From Nesterenkonia cremea (lineage in GTDB: Bacteria; Actinomycetota; Actinomycetes; Actinomycetales; Micrococcaceae), in contig NZ_BMIS01000001.1 of assembly GCF_014642675.1 (NCBI RefSeq), forward strand, positions 248,001 through 312,000: 64,000 nt of DNA, read 5' to 3'. Under the pieces are notes generated by a model that saw only the letters and a list, made by a program, of their open reading frames with translations, had not been told where the DNA came from and did not search any database. Both the position numbers and the translations under genes were made by a program. This document shows, piece after piece, positions 43,901-51,745 of the stretch. Every line of letters begins with the position of its first letter. Positions within the stretch are counted from its first letter, which is position 1.

Positions 43901-44498
43901 CCACCGACTCCTCGAAGCCCCACATGGAGATCTGCGAGGCGATGGAGCTGGCCTTGATGGAGACGTAGTCCACGTCCTCGCGGCGCAGCAGGCGCACCGT
44001 GTCCTCGAGGTGCTTATCGGCCTCCTCCTCACCGAGGACGGCCTCGCCCAGGAGATTGATGTTCAGCCGGTGGCCGTCTTTGCGAATCTCGGAGACGGCC
44101 TTGCCGAACTGCTTATCGCGGGCGTCGACCACCATATGGCCCACCATGGAGCGCATCCGGGTCCGCGCAGCAGGGACGACGACGTCGGGCATCAGCTTGC
44201 CCAGCTTGGAGCCGGCCTGGATCTGGGCTCGGTCCAGAGCGGAGAGGGTGTCCGGGGCGAGGTCGTCCAGCTCGGAGAGCGCCTGGGCTGCGGCCTTGGA
44301 GTCCTCAGTGCGGATGACCCGGTCCACGAACCCGACGGTGAAGTCCAGGCCCGTGGGGTGGGAGAGCACCTGGGAGAGGCGCTGGGCGGAGGCGTGGGGC
44401 TTGACCCCGGAGTTCTGGGTGGCCTGCAGCCAGCGGGTGGCCTTCTCGATGGAGGCCTCGGCCAGCCGGTTCAGCTCGGTGCGTGTGTGGTCAGACAT
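40965..44498 (-). CDS. putA: Bifunctional proline dehydrogenase / glutamate-semialdehyde dehydrogenase
   Basis: A 1177-aa PutA-type enzyme that oxidises proline to glutamate. The N-terminal FAD-linked proline dehydrogenase barrel has DYVSIKASSIASQISMWG, FINLDMEEYGDLRLT and GGAGIKIRLVKGANLAME. After an acidic linker (about 500-560) comes the aldehyde dehydrogenase: LITPPWNFPLAIPTGGTAAG, the Glu of NAETSGKDALIV, and the catalytic Cys in GHAGQKCSAASLG. The N-terminal ribbon-helix-helix DNA-binding part of E. coli PutA is absent. A C-terminal domain of about 150 residues follows. The long N-terminal frame extension to 45287 is antisense to the regulator and is not used. The ATG at 44498 has a CAGACT hexamer 6 nt upstream. 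It is divergent from a GntR-type regulator. Confidence 0.93.
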   Translation of the reverse strand: MSDHTRTELNRLAEASIEKATRWLQATQNSGVKPHASAQRLSQVLSHPTGLDFTVGFVDRVIRTEDSKAAAQALSELDDLAPDTLSALDRAQIQAGSKLGKLMPDVVVPAARTRMRSMVGHMVVDARDKQFGKAVSEIRKDGHRLNINLLGEAVLGEEEADKHLEDTVRLLRREDVDYVSIKASSIASQISMWGFEESVDYVVDRLIPLYTEAAQAPAGSKFINLDMEEYGDLRLTIAVFKKLLSLPETKHYEGGIVIQAYLPDALAAVQELTEFASARVADGGAGIKIRLVKGANLAMEQVHGDIHDWPVVTCESKEASDANYKRVLHWLLTAERMAGVRLGVAGHNLFDIAFAHLLGTERGVTDRLEFEMLQGMAAEQQGPISDDVGQLLLYVPAVRPAEFDVAISYLVRRLEENAASENFMSGIFELSVDEQGQGSEIFRREADRFRSSIDSLSEIIERDGETAPSPQHTQDRTAEEQHDAGDYSDGIPEFHNEPDTDPALEANQRWAEQVVERATSEWLAAQSLPATLDAAQVDALVAQARSAAEGWASRPAAERAAILYRAADIMASRRGHLASIAAAEVGKSVAQSDPEISEAIDFLRYYAHRALELEQVENASFTPDRLVLITPPWNFPLAIPTGGTAAGLAVGASVIHKPSSPTPHCSMALLECLWDAGVPREVLHGVFPDESEAGQKLISHNGVDRVILTGASETAALFRSWKPELNINAETSGKDALIVTPAADRDLAVADLVYSAFGHAGQKCSAASLGILVGSVAKSERFRRQLVDAASSMVVDRPQNLSAAVGPLTEQPSEKLHRALTTLEPGESWLLEPRQLDDTGRLWSPGIKTGVKPGSFFHLTEVFGPVLGLMEAKDLDEAIEFQNAPDYGLTGGIHSLEPEEVQQWLDQVQVGNAYVNRGITGAIVQRQPFGGWKKSSVGLGSKAGGPNYLMLFGQWEDVPGAPAPKNAISSPAAGLLTAVREKELLGEEDLAWVRAAAADDAHWWGEEFGAAKDRTGLDSEANILRYRGQEVLLRVGEDAPVREVIRTLAAATVAGSPVSISYAPSVERETKRALKVLSSELGLDLTREADANFAAALAAGKYDAGVGVRVRVLGTLPAGVREKVASRPEVALLDDAVTSSGRVELRYWVKEQSVSMTLHRFGNPSRRFHDLAEELKK

Positions 44499-44578
44499 GG
44501 CATCAGTCTGGGATGCCGGGGCGCGGCTTGGGAACGTCTGCGAGGCCGAGGGCGGACAGAATGAGTCAGAATGGTGGG

Positions 44579-46105
44579 ATGAGCGGAGAGGGGATGGCTG
44601 AGCGGCAGCGCGGGAGGCCCCGGATCCAGGACTCGGCGGACCGGATCGTGGCCAGTGTTCTGGCCACTGCCGGGCCTCGAGTGGGGACACGCGAGTTCTC
44701 CACCCGCCGCGTGGCCGAGTTGACCGGACTGAGTCAGACCCTGGTGAGCAGGGCCTTCCGCAGGATCCGCGGTGGGGCTGGTTCTGGTCGGGCTGAGGAT
44801 GCTGAGGCTGGTGGTGTGGTTGAGGCTGCTGGGGCGGCCGGCGTCGGGGATTCTGCTGGTGACGGCTGTCCTTCTGGTGACCTTCCGCTCCAGCTGAAGG
44901 AGATGGAGGTGGCCTTTCCCTCGATCCGTCTGGTCTTTGAGCCGGTTCCGATGGGACCCAAGGCGGCGAGCCCGATGGCGTTCGCTCGCCGAGTCGCTGC
45001 CCTGATGGCTGCTCTGTGGGTCTCGGGCGCGGCCGAGTGGGTGGATCCTGGGGATGCGGCTGACCGACGTGTTCAGCTCCAGGTGACTGGGGCTCCTGAG
45101 GGGGCGGTTCCCGGGGACGCAACACATCTGGACGGGCCTGGCGTGCTGGATCAGCCCCTGACTGTTCGATGGCGTCCGGGGGAGCGGTCCTGGGAGGAGT
45201 TCCTGGCTGAGGTCGCCTCGCTGCTGAACCGCTGCGCCGAGACGGCCGGTGCCGTGCCGGGGGAGCTGCTGCGGATGCTGGCCGCACGGGCAGGACGTGG
45301 TCTGCACGGGGTCAGCTGGGCTCGGGAGCAGTCGGCGGAGAAAACTCCTACAGATTCTGACTCAGAGGCTGCGCTCGCCGTGGCCGAGTATCCGCCGCCG
45401 GGGCGGGCCCCGCAGAACCCGTGGCTGCCCAAGGTGGAGCTCTCGGTGACCGAGCAGATCGCCATCGCGCTGCGCAAAGAGATCATGGACTCCGGGTATC
45501 GGGCGGGCGACCGGATCACTCCCGGGCCGCTGGCCGCGGAGCTGGGGCTCGGCGTCGGGACGGTGCGCTCTGCCATGCGCCGACTGGCCGATGATGGGCT
45601 GCTGGATACGGCCGAGGGAGGGTTCAGCGTGCCGGCGGTGACCGGTGCGGATGTGATCGACCTGTATGCGGCGCGGCTGCATGTGGGGATGGTGCTGCTG
45701 CGCGGCTGTGCCACGGCGCCGCGGCACAGACTGCTGCCGGTGCGTCTGGCGCTCGGCGCCGTGGACGCGGCTGCCGCGGAGGGCACACGGACCGACGTCG
45801 GCCAGGCTGACCTGCAGTTTCAGCAGGAGCTGGCGGAGGCCTCGGGGCTGGAGCAGTCGGCGCGCAGCTTCCATGCGCTGACGCTGCGGGTACGGATGTT
45901 CATCTCCGTGCTGCAGCTGGACTACACGCCTGCGGTGGAGCGGATCGTCGGCGATGACCGTCGGATCCTGAGTGCGGTGCTGGAGGGCAGGGCTGAGGAC
46001 GCGGTGCGGATCTGGCGTTCCAAGCTGGATCATGCGGTGCGGCATATGTCCGCGCTCGCGCCGGAATCCTTCGACGCTGACCTCTGGTCTCGGCTGAGCC
46101 GGTGA
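44579..46105 (+). CDS. Double-HTH GntR/FadR-like regulator divergent from putA
   Basis: A 508-aa protein with an unusual layout. Residues 1-60 hold one helix-turn-helix (TREFSTRRVAELTGLSQTLV). A 200-residue Ala/Gly/Glu-rich middle region of unknown fold follows. A GntR winged helix comes from about 295 (TEQIAIALRKEIMDSGYRAGDRI, then LGVGTVRSAMRRLADDGL), and finally a FCD-like helical ligand domain (ADLQFQQELAEASG ... RIWRSKLDHAVRHM). The FCD metal histidines are only partly kept. The position opposite putA suggests proline-responsive control (inference). The start ATG at 44579 has CAGAAT 6 nt before; 44561 and 44594 are alternatives. Confidence 0.78.
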   Translation: MSGEGMAERQRGRPRIQDSADRIVASVLATAGPRVGTREFSTRRVAELTGLSQTLVSRAFRRIRGGAGSGRAEDAEAGGVVEAAGAAGVGDSAGDGCPSGDLPLQLKEMEVAFPSIRLVFEPVPMGPKAASPMAFARRVAALMAALWVSGAAEWVDPGDAADRRVQLQVTGAPEGAVPGDATHLDGPGVLDQPLTVRWRPGERSWEEFLAEVASLLNRCAETAGAVPGELLRMLAARAGRGLHGVSWAREQSAEKTPTDSDSEAALAVAEYPPPGRAPQNPWLPKVELSVTEQIAIALRKEIMDSGYRAGDRITPGPLAAELGLGVGTVRSAMRRLADDGLLDTAEGGFSVPAVTGADVIDLYAARLHVGMVLLRGCATAPRHRLLPVRLALGAVDAAAAEGTRTDVGQADLQFQQELAEASGLEQSARSFHALTLRVRMFISVLQLDYTPAVERIVGDDRRILSAVLEGRAEDAVRIWRSKLDHAVRHMSALAPESFDADLWSRLSR

Positions 46106-46133
46106 GGCTCACGGATGCACACCCCTGTTGCGC

Positions 46134-46159
46134 ATGCCCACCCTACGTAGGGGAGGCAT
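46134..46159. repeat. 26-bp palindrome between convergent genes
   Basis: ATGCC-ca-CCCTACGTAGGG-ga-GGCAT, with the 12-base core perfect. It is followed by a second small hairpin (ATCACCCCTG with CAGGTGAT, 46164-46185). They probably end transcription from the regulator (+) and vapC (-). Confidence 0.5.
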
Positions 46160-46211
46160 CGCCATCACCCCTGGGCACAGGTGATCGGAAGTCGCTCGGC
46201 CGCTGTCGTGC

Positions 46212-46598
46212 TCAGCTGATCAGCTGAGTCCGTTCAGGGACCGCCCGTGCCAGCCGGGCATCTGCGGTGAGGACTCGTGCATCCAGCAGTTGGGCCAGGA
46301 CGATGTACATGGCGTCATAGGGAGAGACGTTATGCCGGAGCGCCCAGGCGGCCTGCGAGAGGTGTTTCATGGAAGCGAGTCTCACAGGCGCCTGACGGAG
46401 CTTCTTCACAGCGAGATCAGCGGACGCTTCGAGGAGATCTCCTCGAAGCACATTGCCCCGCAACGTGTTGAGCGTCTCTGGGATCATGATTTCAGGGGCG
46501 AATACGTGGTGCGCGGCGAGAGCCGAAGCAGCTGGGGACTTCTTGCCGTTGGTCACCAGCTCAAAGGCGGCGGAGGCGTCGAGCACCAGCGGGCTCAT
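46212..46598 (-). CDS. vapC: PIN-domain toxin (VapC-type ribonuclease)
   Basis: A 128-aa PIN protein. The four acidic active-site positions are visible: Asp7 (LVLDASAAFEL), Glu near 41 (IPETLNTL), Asp near 94 (VSPYDAMYIVLA) and Asp near 112 (LTADARLA). VapC toxins cleave tRNA or rRNA in an Mg2+-dependent way. It overlaps the upstream antitoxin gene by 4 bases (ATGA), the usual toxin-antitoxin order. The RNA target is unknown. Confidence 0.9.
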   Translation of the reverse strand: MSPLVLDASAAFELVTNGKKSPAASALAAHHVFAPEIMIPETLNTLRGNVLRGDLLEASADLAVKKLRQAPVRLASMKHLSQAAWALRHNVSPYDAMYIVLAQLLDARVLTADARLARAVPERTQLIS

Positions 46599-46837
46599 AT
46601 CTCTCCCCGCCGCTCGCGGATGTCAGCGACCACTGCATCCATGTCGATATTCGGTGGGCCATACTTCGCGTGGTGAGCTTCGATGTCGTCAAAGATCTCC
46701 TGCCAGGTGGACTGCTGGGACGCCTCGATCAGTTCCTGGCGCAGGTATTGGCTGAGGGACAGCCCCAGAGCGGCGGCCTGCTTCTTCAGTGCTTCGATCA
46801 CGTCGTCCGGAACGTCTCGGATCTGAACGGTGCCCAT
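46595..46837 (-). CDS. vapB: VapB/FitA-type ribbon-helix-helix antitoxin
   Basis: An 80-aa antitoxin. The N-terminal ribbon-helix-helix is MGTVQIRDVPDDVIEALKKQ followed by LGLSLSQYLRQEL; the C-terminal part (about 45-80) is acidic and would wrap the toxin. The ATG at 46837 has a GATACT -10 box 6 nt upstream (46844-46849) and a small inverted repeat just beyond, so it is likely leaderless and autoregulated. The longer frame up to 46924 contains the promoter and is not used. Confidence 0.88.
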   Translation of the reverse strand: MGTVQIRDVPDDVIEALKKQAAALGLSLSQYLRQELIEASQQSTWQEIFDDIEAHHAKYGPPNIDMDAVVADIRERRGEI

Positions 46838-46855
46838 GGGCTCAGTATCGGGTTC

Positions 46856-46868
46856 ATGCACTCTGCAT
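46856..46868. promoter_or_regulatory. Inverted repeat in the vapBC promoter
   Basis: ATGCA-CTC-TGCAT lies 7 bases upstream of the -10 box on the minus strand and is a candidate VapB(C) operator. Confidence 0.45.
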
Positions 46869-46996
46869 GCAATAGTGGCTGGGATGCTCTCCACGCGGCT
46901 CCTCTCCTCAGGTGCTCTCAGCACAGCACCGGGCCGGTGTTCACGGCTGAACTCCTCCCGTTCTGTGGAGTCTCGGGCGTGGCGTCGGTTCTGCGC

Positions 46997-47028
46997 TCAG
47001 GGCTGTGGAGGATCAGGGCTGTGGAGGA
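46997..47028. repeat. Perfect 16-bp tandem duplication
   Basis: TCAGGGCTGTGGAGGA occurs twice in a row, 38 bases upstream of the acetyltransferase start. It lies in the 229-base gap between vapB and that gene; nothing else stands out there. Confidence 0.85.
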
Positions 47029-47066
47029 AGCAGAGCGCGTCCGGTGGGCCCCGATAGTGTGGGCTC

Positions 47067-47648
47067 ATGAGTGACTTCGACGAGATGGTGTCCTGGTCCC
47101 GCGAGCTCCTGGGCGGGGAGAAGGTACGGCTGCGCGAGCAGCGCGCCGAAGATCTGCCCATCCTGGCCGAGTGGTGGAATGAGCCCGAGGTCGCGCTGTT
47201 CCAGCAGGACCGGATCGTCCGCAGGCCGCGCACTGCGGTGGAGGAGAAGCTGTCCGCCTGGTCCGCCAACGGGGACAGTTCATCGGTGGGCTACACCGTG
47301 ACCACCCACGACGGGGAGGTGGCCGGTCATGTGGCCGTCCACGGCATCACTCCGCCCGCCCTGATCGCGACCCTGGGGATCATGATGGGACCGCCGTACC
47401 AGAACGGCGGCTACGGCAGGGAGGCCGTGCTGCTGGCTCTGCGTCTGGCTTTCCTGGAGATGGGCGCGCGCAAGATGGAGCTGGAGGTCTACTCCTTCAA
47501 CGAGCGGGCCGTGCGCGTCTACGAGCAGCTCGGATTCACAGTGGAGGGGCGGCGCCGCAACGCGGTGGTGCATCGTGGCGCCTTCTGCGACCAGCTCCTG
47601 ATGGGCATGCTCGACGCCGAATACTACGAGCAGTATGGGCGCGGCTGA
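47067..47648 (+). CDS. GNAT acetyltransferase (RimJ/AAC(6')-like)
   Basis: A 193-aa protein. KVRLREQRAEDLPILAEWWNEPEV at the start resembles aminoglycoside 6'-acetyltransferase-like and RimJ-like enzymes. The acetyl-CoA loop is PPYQNGGYGREAVLLALRLAF, and NERAVRVYEQLGFTVEGRRR is the final family block. The fold is certain, the substrate is not. TAGTGT (47055-47060) ends 6 nt before the ATG, so the mRNA is probably leaderless. It lies upstream of clpC with its own promoter and a 94-base gap. Confidence 0.82.
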   Translation: MSDFDEMVSWSRELLGGEKVRLREQRAEDLPILAEWWNEPEVALFQQDRIVRRPRTAVEEKLSAWSANGDSSSVGYTVTTHDGEVAGHVAVHGITPPALIATLGIMMGPPYQNGGYGREAVLLALRLAFLEMGARKMELEVYSFNERAVRVYEQLGFTVEGRRRNAVVHRGAFCDQLLMGMLDAEYYEQYGRG

Positions 47649-47742
47649 GGAGCCTGACTTTTCCCCGTGGCGAACAGGGGCGCCGTCGTCGTCATCACGC
47701 CGTAGCCTGGAGACAAGTCAACGCTAGGAGTGTCGATTGGCC

Positions 47743-50262
47743 ATGTTCGAGAGGTTCACGGACCGCGCGCGGCGCGTCGTTGTGCTTGCCCAAGAAGAGG
47801 CACGCATGCTCAACCACAACTACATCGGTACTGAGCACATTCTGCTCGGCCTCATCCACGAGGGTGAGGGCGTCGCAGCGAAGGCGCTCGAGTCCCTGGA
47901 CATCTCCCTGCAGGGAGTCCGCGAGAAGGTGCAGGAGAAGATCGGTCCCGGGCAGAACGCACCCTCGGGCCACATCCCCTTCACCCCTCGTGCCAAGAAG
48001 GTCCTGGAGCTCTCGCTGCGCGAGGCCCTGCAGTTGGGCCACAACTACATCGGCACCGAGCACATCCTGCTGGGCCTGATCCGCGAAGGTGAGGGCGTCG
48101 CCGCCCAGGTCCTGGTGGAGATGAACGCCGACCTCAACAAGGTCCGCCAGCAGGTCATCCAGCTGCTCTCCGGCTACTCCGGCGGCAATCAGGGCGAGAA
48201 GGCCGGCGCCGGCGTCGGCCAGGGCGGCAACCAGGAGGGCAACCCCTCCGGCTCCGTGGTCCTGGACCAGTTCGGGCGCAACCTCACCGCAGCCGCCCGC
48301 GAAGCGCAGCTGGACCCGGTGGTCGGCCGTGACTACGAGCGTGAGCGCGTGATGCAGGTGCTGGCCCGCCGCACCAAGAACAACCCGGTGCTCATCGGCG
48401 AGCCCGGCGTCGGCAAGACTGCCGTCGTCGAAGGCCTCGCCCAGGACATCGTCAACGGCAACGTCCCGGAGATCCTCCGTGACAAACAGCTCTACACCCT
48501 GGACCTCGGCTCCCTGGTGGCAGGCTCCCGTTACCGCGGCGACTTCGAAGAGCGTCTGAAGAAGGTGCTCAAGGAGATCCGCACCCGCGGCGACATCATC
48601 CTGTTCATCGACGAGATCCACACCCTGGTCGGTGCGGGTGCGGCCGAGGGTGCCATCGACGCCGCCAACATCCTCAAGCCGATGCTGGCCCGCGGTGAGC
48701 TGCAGACCATCGGCGCCACCACGCTGGATGAGTACCGCAAGCACATCGAGAAGGACGCCGCGCTGGAGCGCCGCTTCCAGCCGATCCAGGTGGAGGAGCC
48801 GACTGTGGAGGTCACCGTGCAGGTTCTCCGCGGCCTGCGCGACCGTTACGAGGCCCACCACAAGGTCTCCATCACCGAGGAGGCCCTGGAGGCCGCGGCC
48901 AACCTGGCCAACCGGTACATCAACGATCGATTCCTCCCGGATAAGGCCATCGACCTGATCGATGAGGCCGGCGCCCGGCTGCGCATCCAGAAGATGACCC
49001 CGCCGCCGGAGCTCAAGGAGTTCGACGCCAAGATCGAGGACGTCCGGCGGGAGAAGGAAGCCGCCATCGACGCCCAGGACTTCGAGGGTGCCGCCAACCT
49101 GCGCGATCAGGAGCAGAACCTCACCGATGAGCGCCAGGAGAAGGAGGACGCCTGGAAGTCCGGCTCCATGGACGAGATCGCAGAGGTCGACGGCGACCTG
49201 ATCGCCGAGGTCCTCGCCTTCTCCACCGGCATCCCGGTCTTCAAGCTCACCGAGCAGGAGTCCGACCGCCTCAGGCGCATGGAGGAGGAGCTGCACAAGC
49301 GGGTCATCGGCCAGGACGAGGCCGTCAAGAGCCTCTCCCGCGCCATCCGCCGCACCCGTGCCGGCCTGAAGGACCCCAACCGTCCCTCCGGCTCCTTCAT
49401 CTTCGCCGGCCCCACCGGTGTGGGTAAGACGGAGCTGGCCAAGTCCCTGGCGGAGTTCCTCTTCGGCGACGAGGAGGCCATGATCACTCTGGACATGTCC
49501 GAGTTCCAGGAGAAGCACACCGTCTCTCGCCTCTTCGGTGCCCCTCCGGGCTACGTAGGCTACGAGGAGGGCGGCCAGCTGACCGAGAAGGTTCGGCGTC
49601 GTCCCTTCTCCGTGGTGCTCTTCGATGAGGTGGAGAAAGCGCACCAGGACCTGTTCAACTCGTTGCTGCAGATCCTGGAGGACGGTCGCCTGACCGATTC
49701 CCAGGGGCGCGTGGTGGACTTCAAGAACACGGTGATCATCATGACCACCAACCTGGGCAGCAAGGACATCTCCAAGGGTGTGATGACCGGGTTCACCTCG
49801 AACACCAACACCACCACCAACTACGAGCGGATGAAGGGCAAGGTCAACGAAGAGCTCAAGCAGCACTTCCGGCCCGAGTTCCTCAACCGTGTGGATGACA
49901 CCATCGTGTTCCCGCAGCTGGAGCAGTCCGAGATCGTCAAGATCGTGGACCTGTTCGTCAATCGCCTGCGGGGTCGTCTGGCCGAGCAGTCCATGACATT
50001 GGACGTCACGCAGCCGGCCCGCGAGTTCCTCGCAGAGAAGGGCTACGACCCCACTATGGGTGCCCGTCCGCTGCGCCGGGCGATCCAGTCCATGATCGAA
50101 GACCAGCTCTCCGAGCGGATCCTCTTCGGCGAGATCCCGCCCGGCGCGGAGATCAGCATCGGACTGAAGGGCGAAGGCGCGGACCGCGAGCTGACCTTCG
50201 ACTGGAAGGAGCCCGCTCCTGAGATCGAGGCCGCCGACGAGCCGGCTGCGATCGAAAGCTGA
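47743..50262 (+). CDS. clpC: ClpC AAA+ unfoldase of the Clp protease
   Basis: An 839-aa Hsp100 chaperone that unfolds substrates for ClpP. Two N-terminal Clp repeats are visible (each with the block [14 protein letters not shown]). AAA domain 1 has Walker A GEPGVGKT, followed by the middle coiled coil with a UVR-like segment ([19 protein letters not shown]), and AAA domain 2 has Walker A GPTGVGKT with [11 protein letters not shown]. The family start [13 protein letters not shown] fits the ATG at 47743; a TTG at 47737 (adding Met-Ala) is at better distance from AGGAG (47726-47730), so the true start is one of these two. A TAGCCT -10 box is at 47702-47707. Confidence 0.96.
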   Translation: MFERFTDRARRVVVLAQEEARMLNHNYIGTEHILLGLIHEGEGVAAKALESLDISLQGVREKVQEKIGPGQNAPSGHIPFTPRAKKVLELSLREALQLGHNYIGTEHILLGLIREGEGVAAQVLVEMNADLNKVRQQVIQLLSGYSGGNQGEKAGAGVGQGGNQEGNPSGSVVLDQFGRNLTAAAREAQLDPVVGRDYERERVMQVLARRTKNNPVLIGEPGVGKTAVVEGLAQDIVNGNVPEILRDKQLYTLDLGSLVAGSRYRGDFEERLKKVLKEIRTRGDIILFIDEIHTLVGAGAAEGAIDAANILKPMLARGELQTIGATTLDEYRKHIEKDAALERRFQPIQVEEPTVEVTVQVLRGLRDRYEAHHKVSITEEALEAAANLANRYINDRFLPDKAIDLIDEAGARLRIQKMTPPPELKEFDAKIEDVRREKEAAIDAQDFEGAANLRDQEQNLTDERQEKEDAWKSGSMDEIAEVDGDLIAEVLAFSTGIPVFKLTEQESDRLRRMEEELHKRVIGQDEAVKSLSRAIRRTRAGLKDPNRPSGSFIFAGPTGVGKTELAKSLAEFLFGDEEAMITLDMSEFQEKHTVSRLFGAPPGYVGYEEGGQLTEKVRRRPFSVVLFDEVEKAHQDLFNSLLQILEDGRLTDSQGRVVDFKNTVIIMTTNLGSKDISKGVMTGFTSNTNTTTNYERMKGKVNEELKQHFRPEFLNRVDDTIVFPQLEQSEIVKIVDLFVNRLRGRLAEQSMTLDVTQPAREFLAEKGYDPTMGARPLRRAIQSMIEDQLSERILFGEIPPGAEISIGLKGEGADRELTFDWKEPAPEIEAADEPAAIES

Positions 50263-50284
50263 GGCCGCTGCGCCCGATCATGCC

Positions 50285-50327
50285 GACGGCGCCCGTCCCC
50301 ATCCATGCGTGGTGGACGGGCGCCGTC
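50285..50327 (+). terminator. Hairpin after clpC
   Basis: GACGGCGCCCGTCC (50285-50298) pairs perfectly with GGACGGGCGCCGTC (50314-50327), a 14-bp stem, without a T run. The -10 box of the next gene (TAAGGT) starts only 9 bases after it. Confidence 0.7.
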
Positions 50328-50347
50328 GTCATCTCTAAGGTGGCGCC

Positions 50348-51217
50348 ATGACCTATCCGTCTGGTGGGAGAGAGCCTGGAACGGAAGGCGAGTTCCATGA
50401 TGAGCTGCTCCGCGAACAGGCCCAGGGGGAAGCGGCCGCCGCGAGCCCTGAGGACAGGACCGCGGCGCACTGGCTGCGTGCGATCGATCAGCTGGATGGG
50501 GACATCCGTGTCTCCACACGGAGGAGCCGTGCTGCGCGGAAGGCCTCCGGCTGGTTCGTCTTTGGGGCTTCGGCGTTCTCGGCTGTCGCCCTGGCCGTGC
50601 AGATGGTCAGCGACTGGCTGGACCTTCCTGCTTCCGTGATGGATGTGCTCTTCGGCGCCCTCGGCGTCGGGTTGGTGCTCTCTCTGCCGGGGCTGATCCT
50701 GTGGACCCTGCTCCACGATCTCAATGTCCGGAGCGTGCGGCGCGCCGGATGGCGGCTCACCGAGCCCGGATCCCCCGGGGGAGAGGCCATGGTGGCGCTC
50801 TACCGACACTGGTGGGACCGGATGGAGGAGAATCGAAATCCGCGATGGGGCTTCGGGGGCAGGGCGGAACTGGTGGACCCGCGTGACCCGGAGTGGAGCG
50901 CTGATCGGATCATGCGCCAGTCCAAGGCCGTCCCAGGAGTGCTCTGTCAGGCGTGGGAGGAGAACCCGCGGCGCAGCTGGCTGGTCGGCGCCGCCCTTGG
51001 GGGACTGGTCGGTCTGGGCGTGCTCCTCAGCGGGCTGGAGGACGGCGCCGTGGCTCGCTCCGTCCTGGGCGGAACGTGTATGGGGGCCGGAGCCCTGTTC
51101 TGGATCTTCACCAGCCGCAATAAGGGCTCGGAGCGGCGAGACCCACGCATCTTTGCCCGGCGGCTGGAGAGGATGCGCGGGGATCACGCCTACGCCTCCT
51201 TCGTGCGCCGTCGCTGA
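50348..51217 (+). CDS. Uncharacterised membrane protein
   Basis: A 289-aa protein I cannot place in a family. It has a soluble N-terminal part (about 60 residues), one membrane pair (about 68-88 and 97-119), a soluble middle region with a Trp/Arg-rich stretch (RHWWDRMEENRNPRWGFGGR), another pair (about 211-228 and 237-256) and a basic tail. The ATG lies 6 nt after TAAGGT (50336-50341), so it is likely leaderless. It converges on the arsC gene with 12 bases between the stops. No partner gene is evident. Confidence 0.65.
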   Translation: MTYPSGGREPGTEGEFHDELLREQAQGEAAAASPEDRTAAHWLRAIDQLDGDIRVSTRRSRAARKASGWFVFGASAFSAVALAVQMVSDWLDLPASVMDVLFGALGVGLVLSLPGLILWTLLHDLNVRSVRRAGWRLTEPGSPGGEAMVALYRHWWDRMEENRNPRWGFGGRAELVDPRDPEWSADRIMRQSKAVPGVLCQAWEENPRRSWLVGAALGGLVGLGVLLSGLEDGAVARSVLGGTCMGAGALFWIFTSRNKGSERRDPRIFARRLERMRGDHAYASFVRRR

Positions 51218-51229
51218 TGGCTGTCGGTC

Positions 51230-51745
51230 TCAGCTGAGGAGTCGGTTCTTCAGCTCGCGGACGTGTGTATGGATGTCATCGCGCACCAGCTCCATGCGCT
51301 CACGTCCTTCGATCCCGCGATCGCTCGGCTCATCGGTCTCCCACCGTTCCACGGTCACGCCCTCGGGCGGGTCCACCTGAGCCTCGGCGCCGATCACGAC
51401 GACGAGCCCGGCTTCCCGCATGGCTTCCGGAGTCACGGGGGTAGGCGTCTCCCCGGTGATGTCTGCGCCGAGGTCGTGTAGGACGTCTGCGGAGAGGGCG
51501 TTGATGCGGCTGCCGGGCTCGGTGCCGGCCGAGCTGACCAGGATGCTCCCCTCTGCCCCGGCCTCGGCGAGTTCTCGTCGCATCAGCCCGGCTGCCATCT
51601 GTGACTTGCCGCCGTTGCGCACGCAGACGAAGAGCACACCCGGGGTGCTGCTGTCTTCGGTGCTGCCGTCCAGGACGGTCTCCGCGGCCGGGACGATCTC
51701 CTCCTCCGCGGCGCGTACGGGCTGATCGCCAGGTTTCTGCGTCAT
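51230..51745 (-). CDS. arsC: Arsenate reductase, low-MW-phosphatase type
   Basis: A 171-aa protein with a 35-residue acidic N-terminal extension before a low-molecular-weight tyrosine phosphatase fold. The P-loop reads VLFVCVRNGGKSQMAAGLM: the catalytic Cys is present, but the closing Arg of the usual CxxxxxR is Lys, a variant seen in actinobacterial arsenate-reductase-like proteins. The Asp-Pro-type loop is replaced by ETDEPSDRGIEGRE. It probably reduces arsenate to arsenite with mycothiol or thioredoxin (inference). It overlaps the arsenite exporter gene by 4 bases. Confidence 0.83.
   Translation of the reverse strand: MTQKPGDQPVRAAEEEIVPAAETVLDGSTEDSSTPGVLFVCVRNGGKSQMAAGLMRRELAEAGAEGSILVSSAGTEPGSRINALSADVLHDLGADITGETPTPVTPEAMREAGLVVVIGAEAQVDPPEGVTVERWETDEPSDRGIEGRERMELVRDDIHTHVRELKNRLLS

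Noticed and set aside
44499..45287. N-terminal extension of putA by 263 residues
   Set aside because: The extension is Pro/Arg/Ser-rich, antisense to the divergent regulator, and the -10-like box and family start both fit 44498.
13806..47699. Shared motif GGGGCG-CGTCGTCGTCAT upstream of both ppa (about 13806) and clpC (about 47676)
   Set aside because: Tempting as a common control site, but GTCGTC runs are frequent in this GC-rich genome and two cases are too few. The positions relative to the -10 boxes also differ slightly.
47695..49866. 723-aa minus-strand frame across clpC
   Set aside because: Leu/Val/Asp/His-rich shadow of clpC; no promoter or ribosome-binding site.
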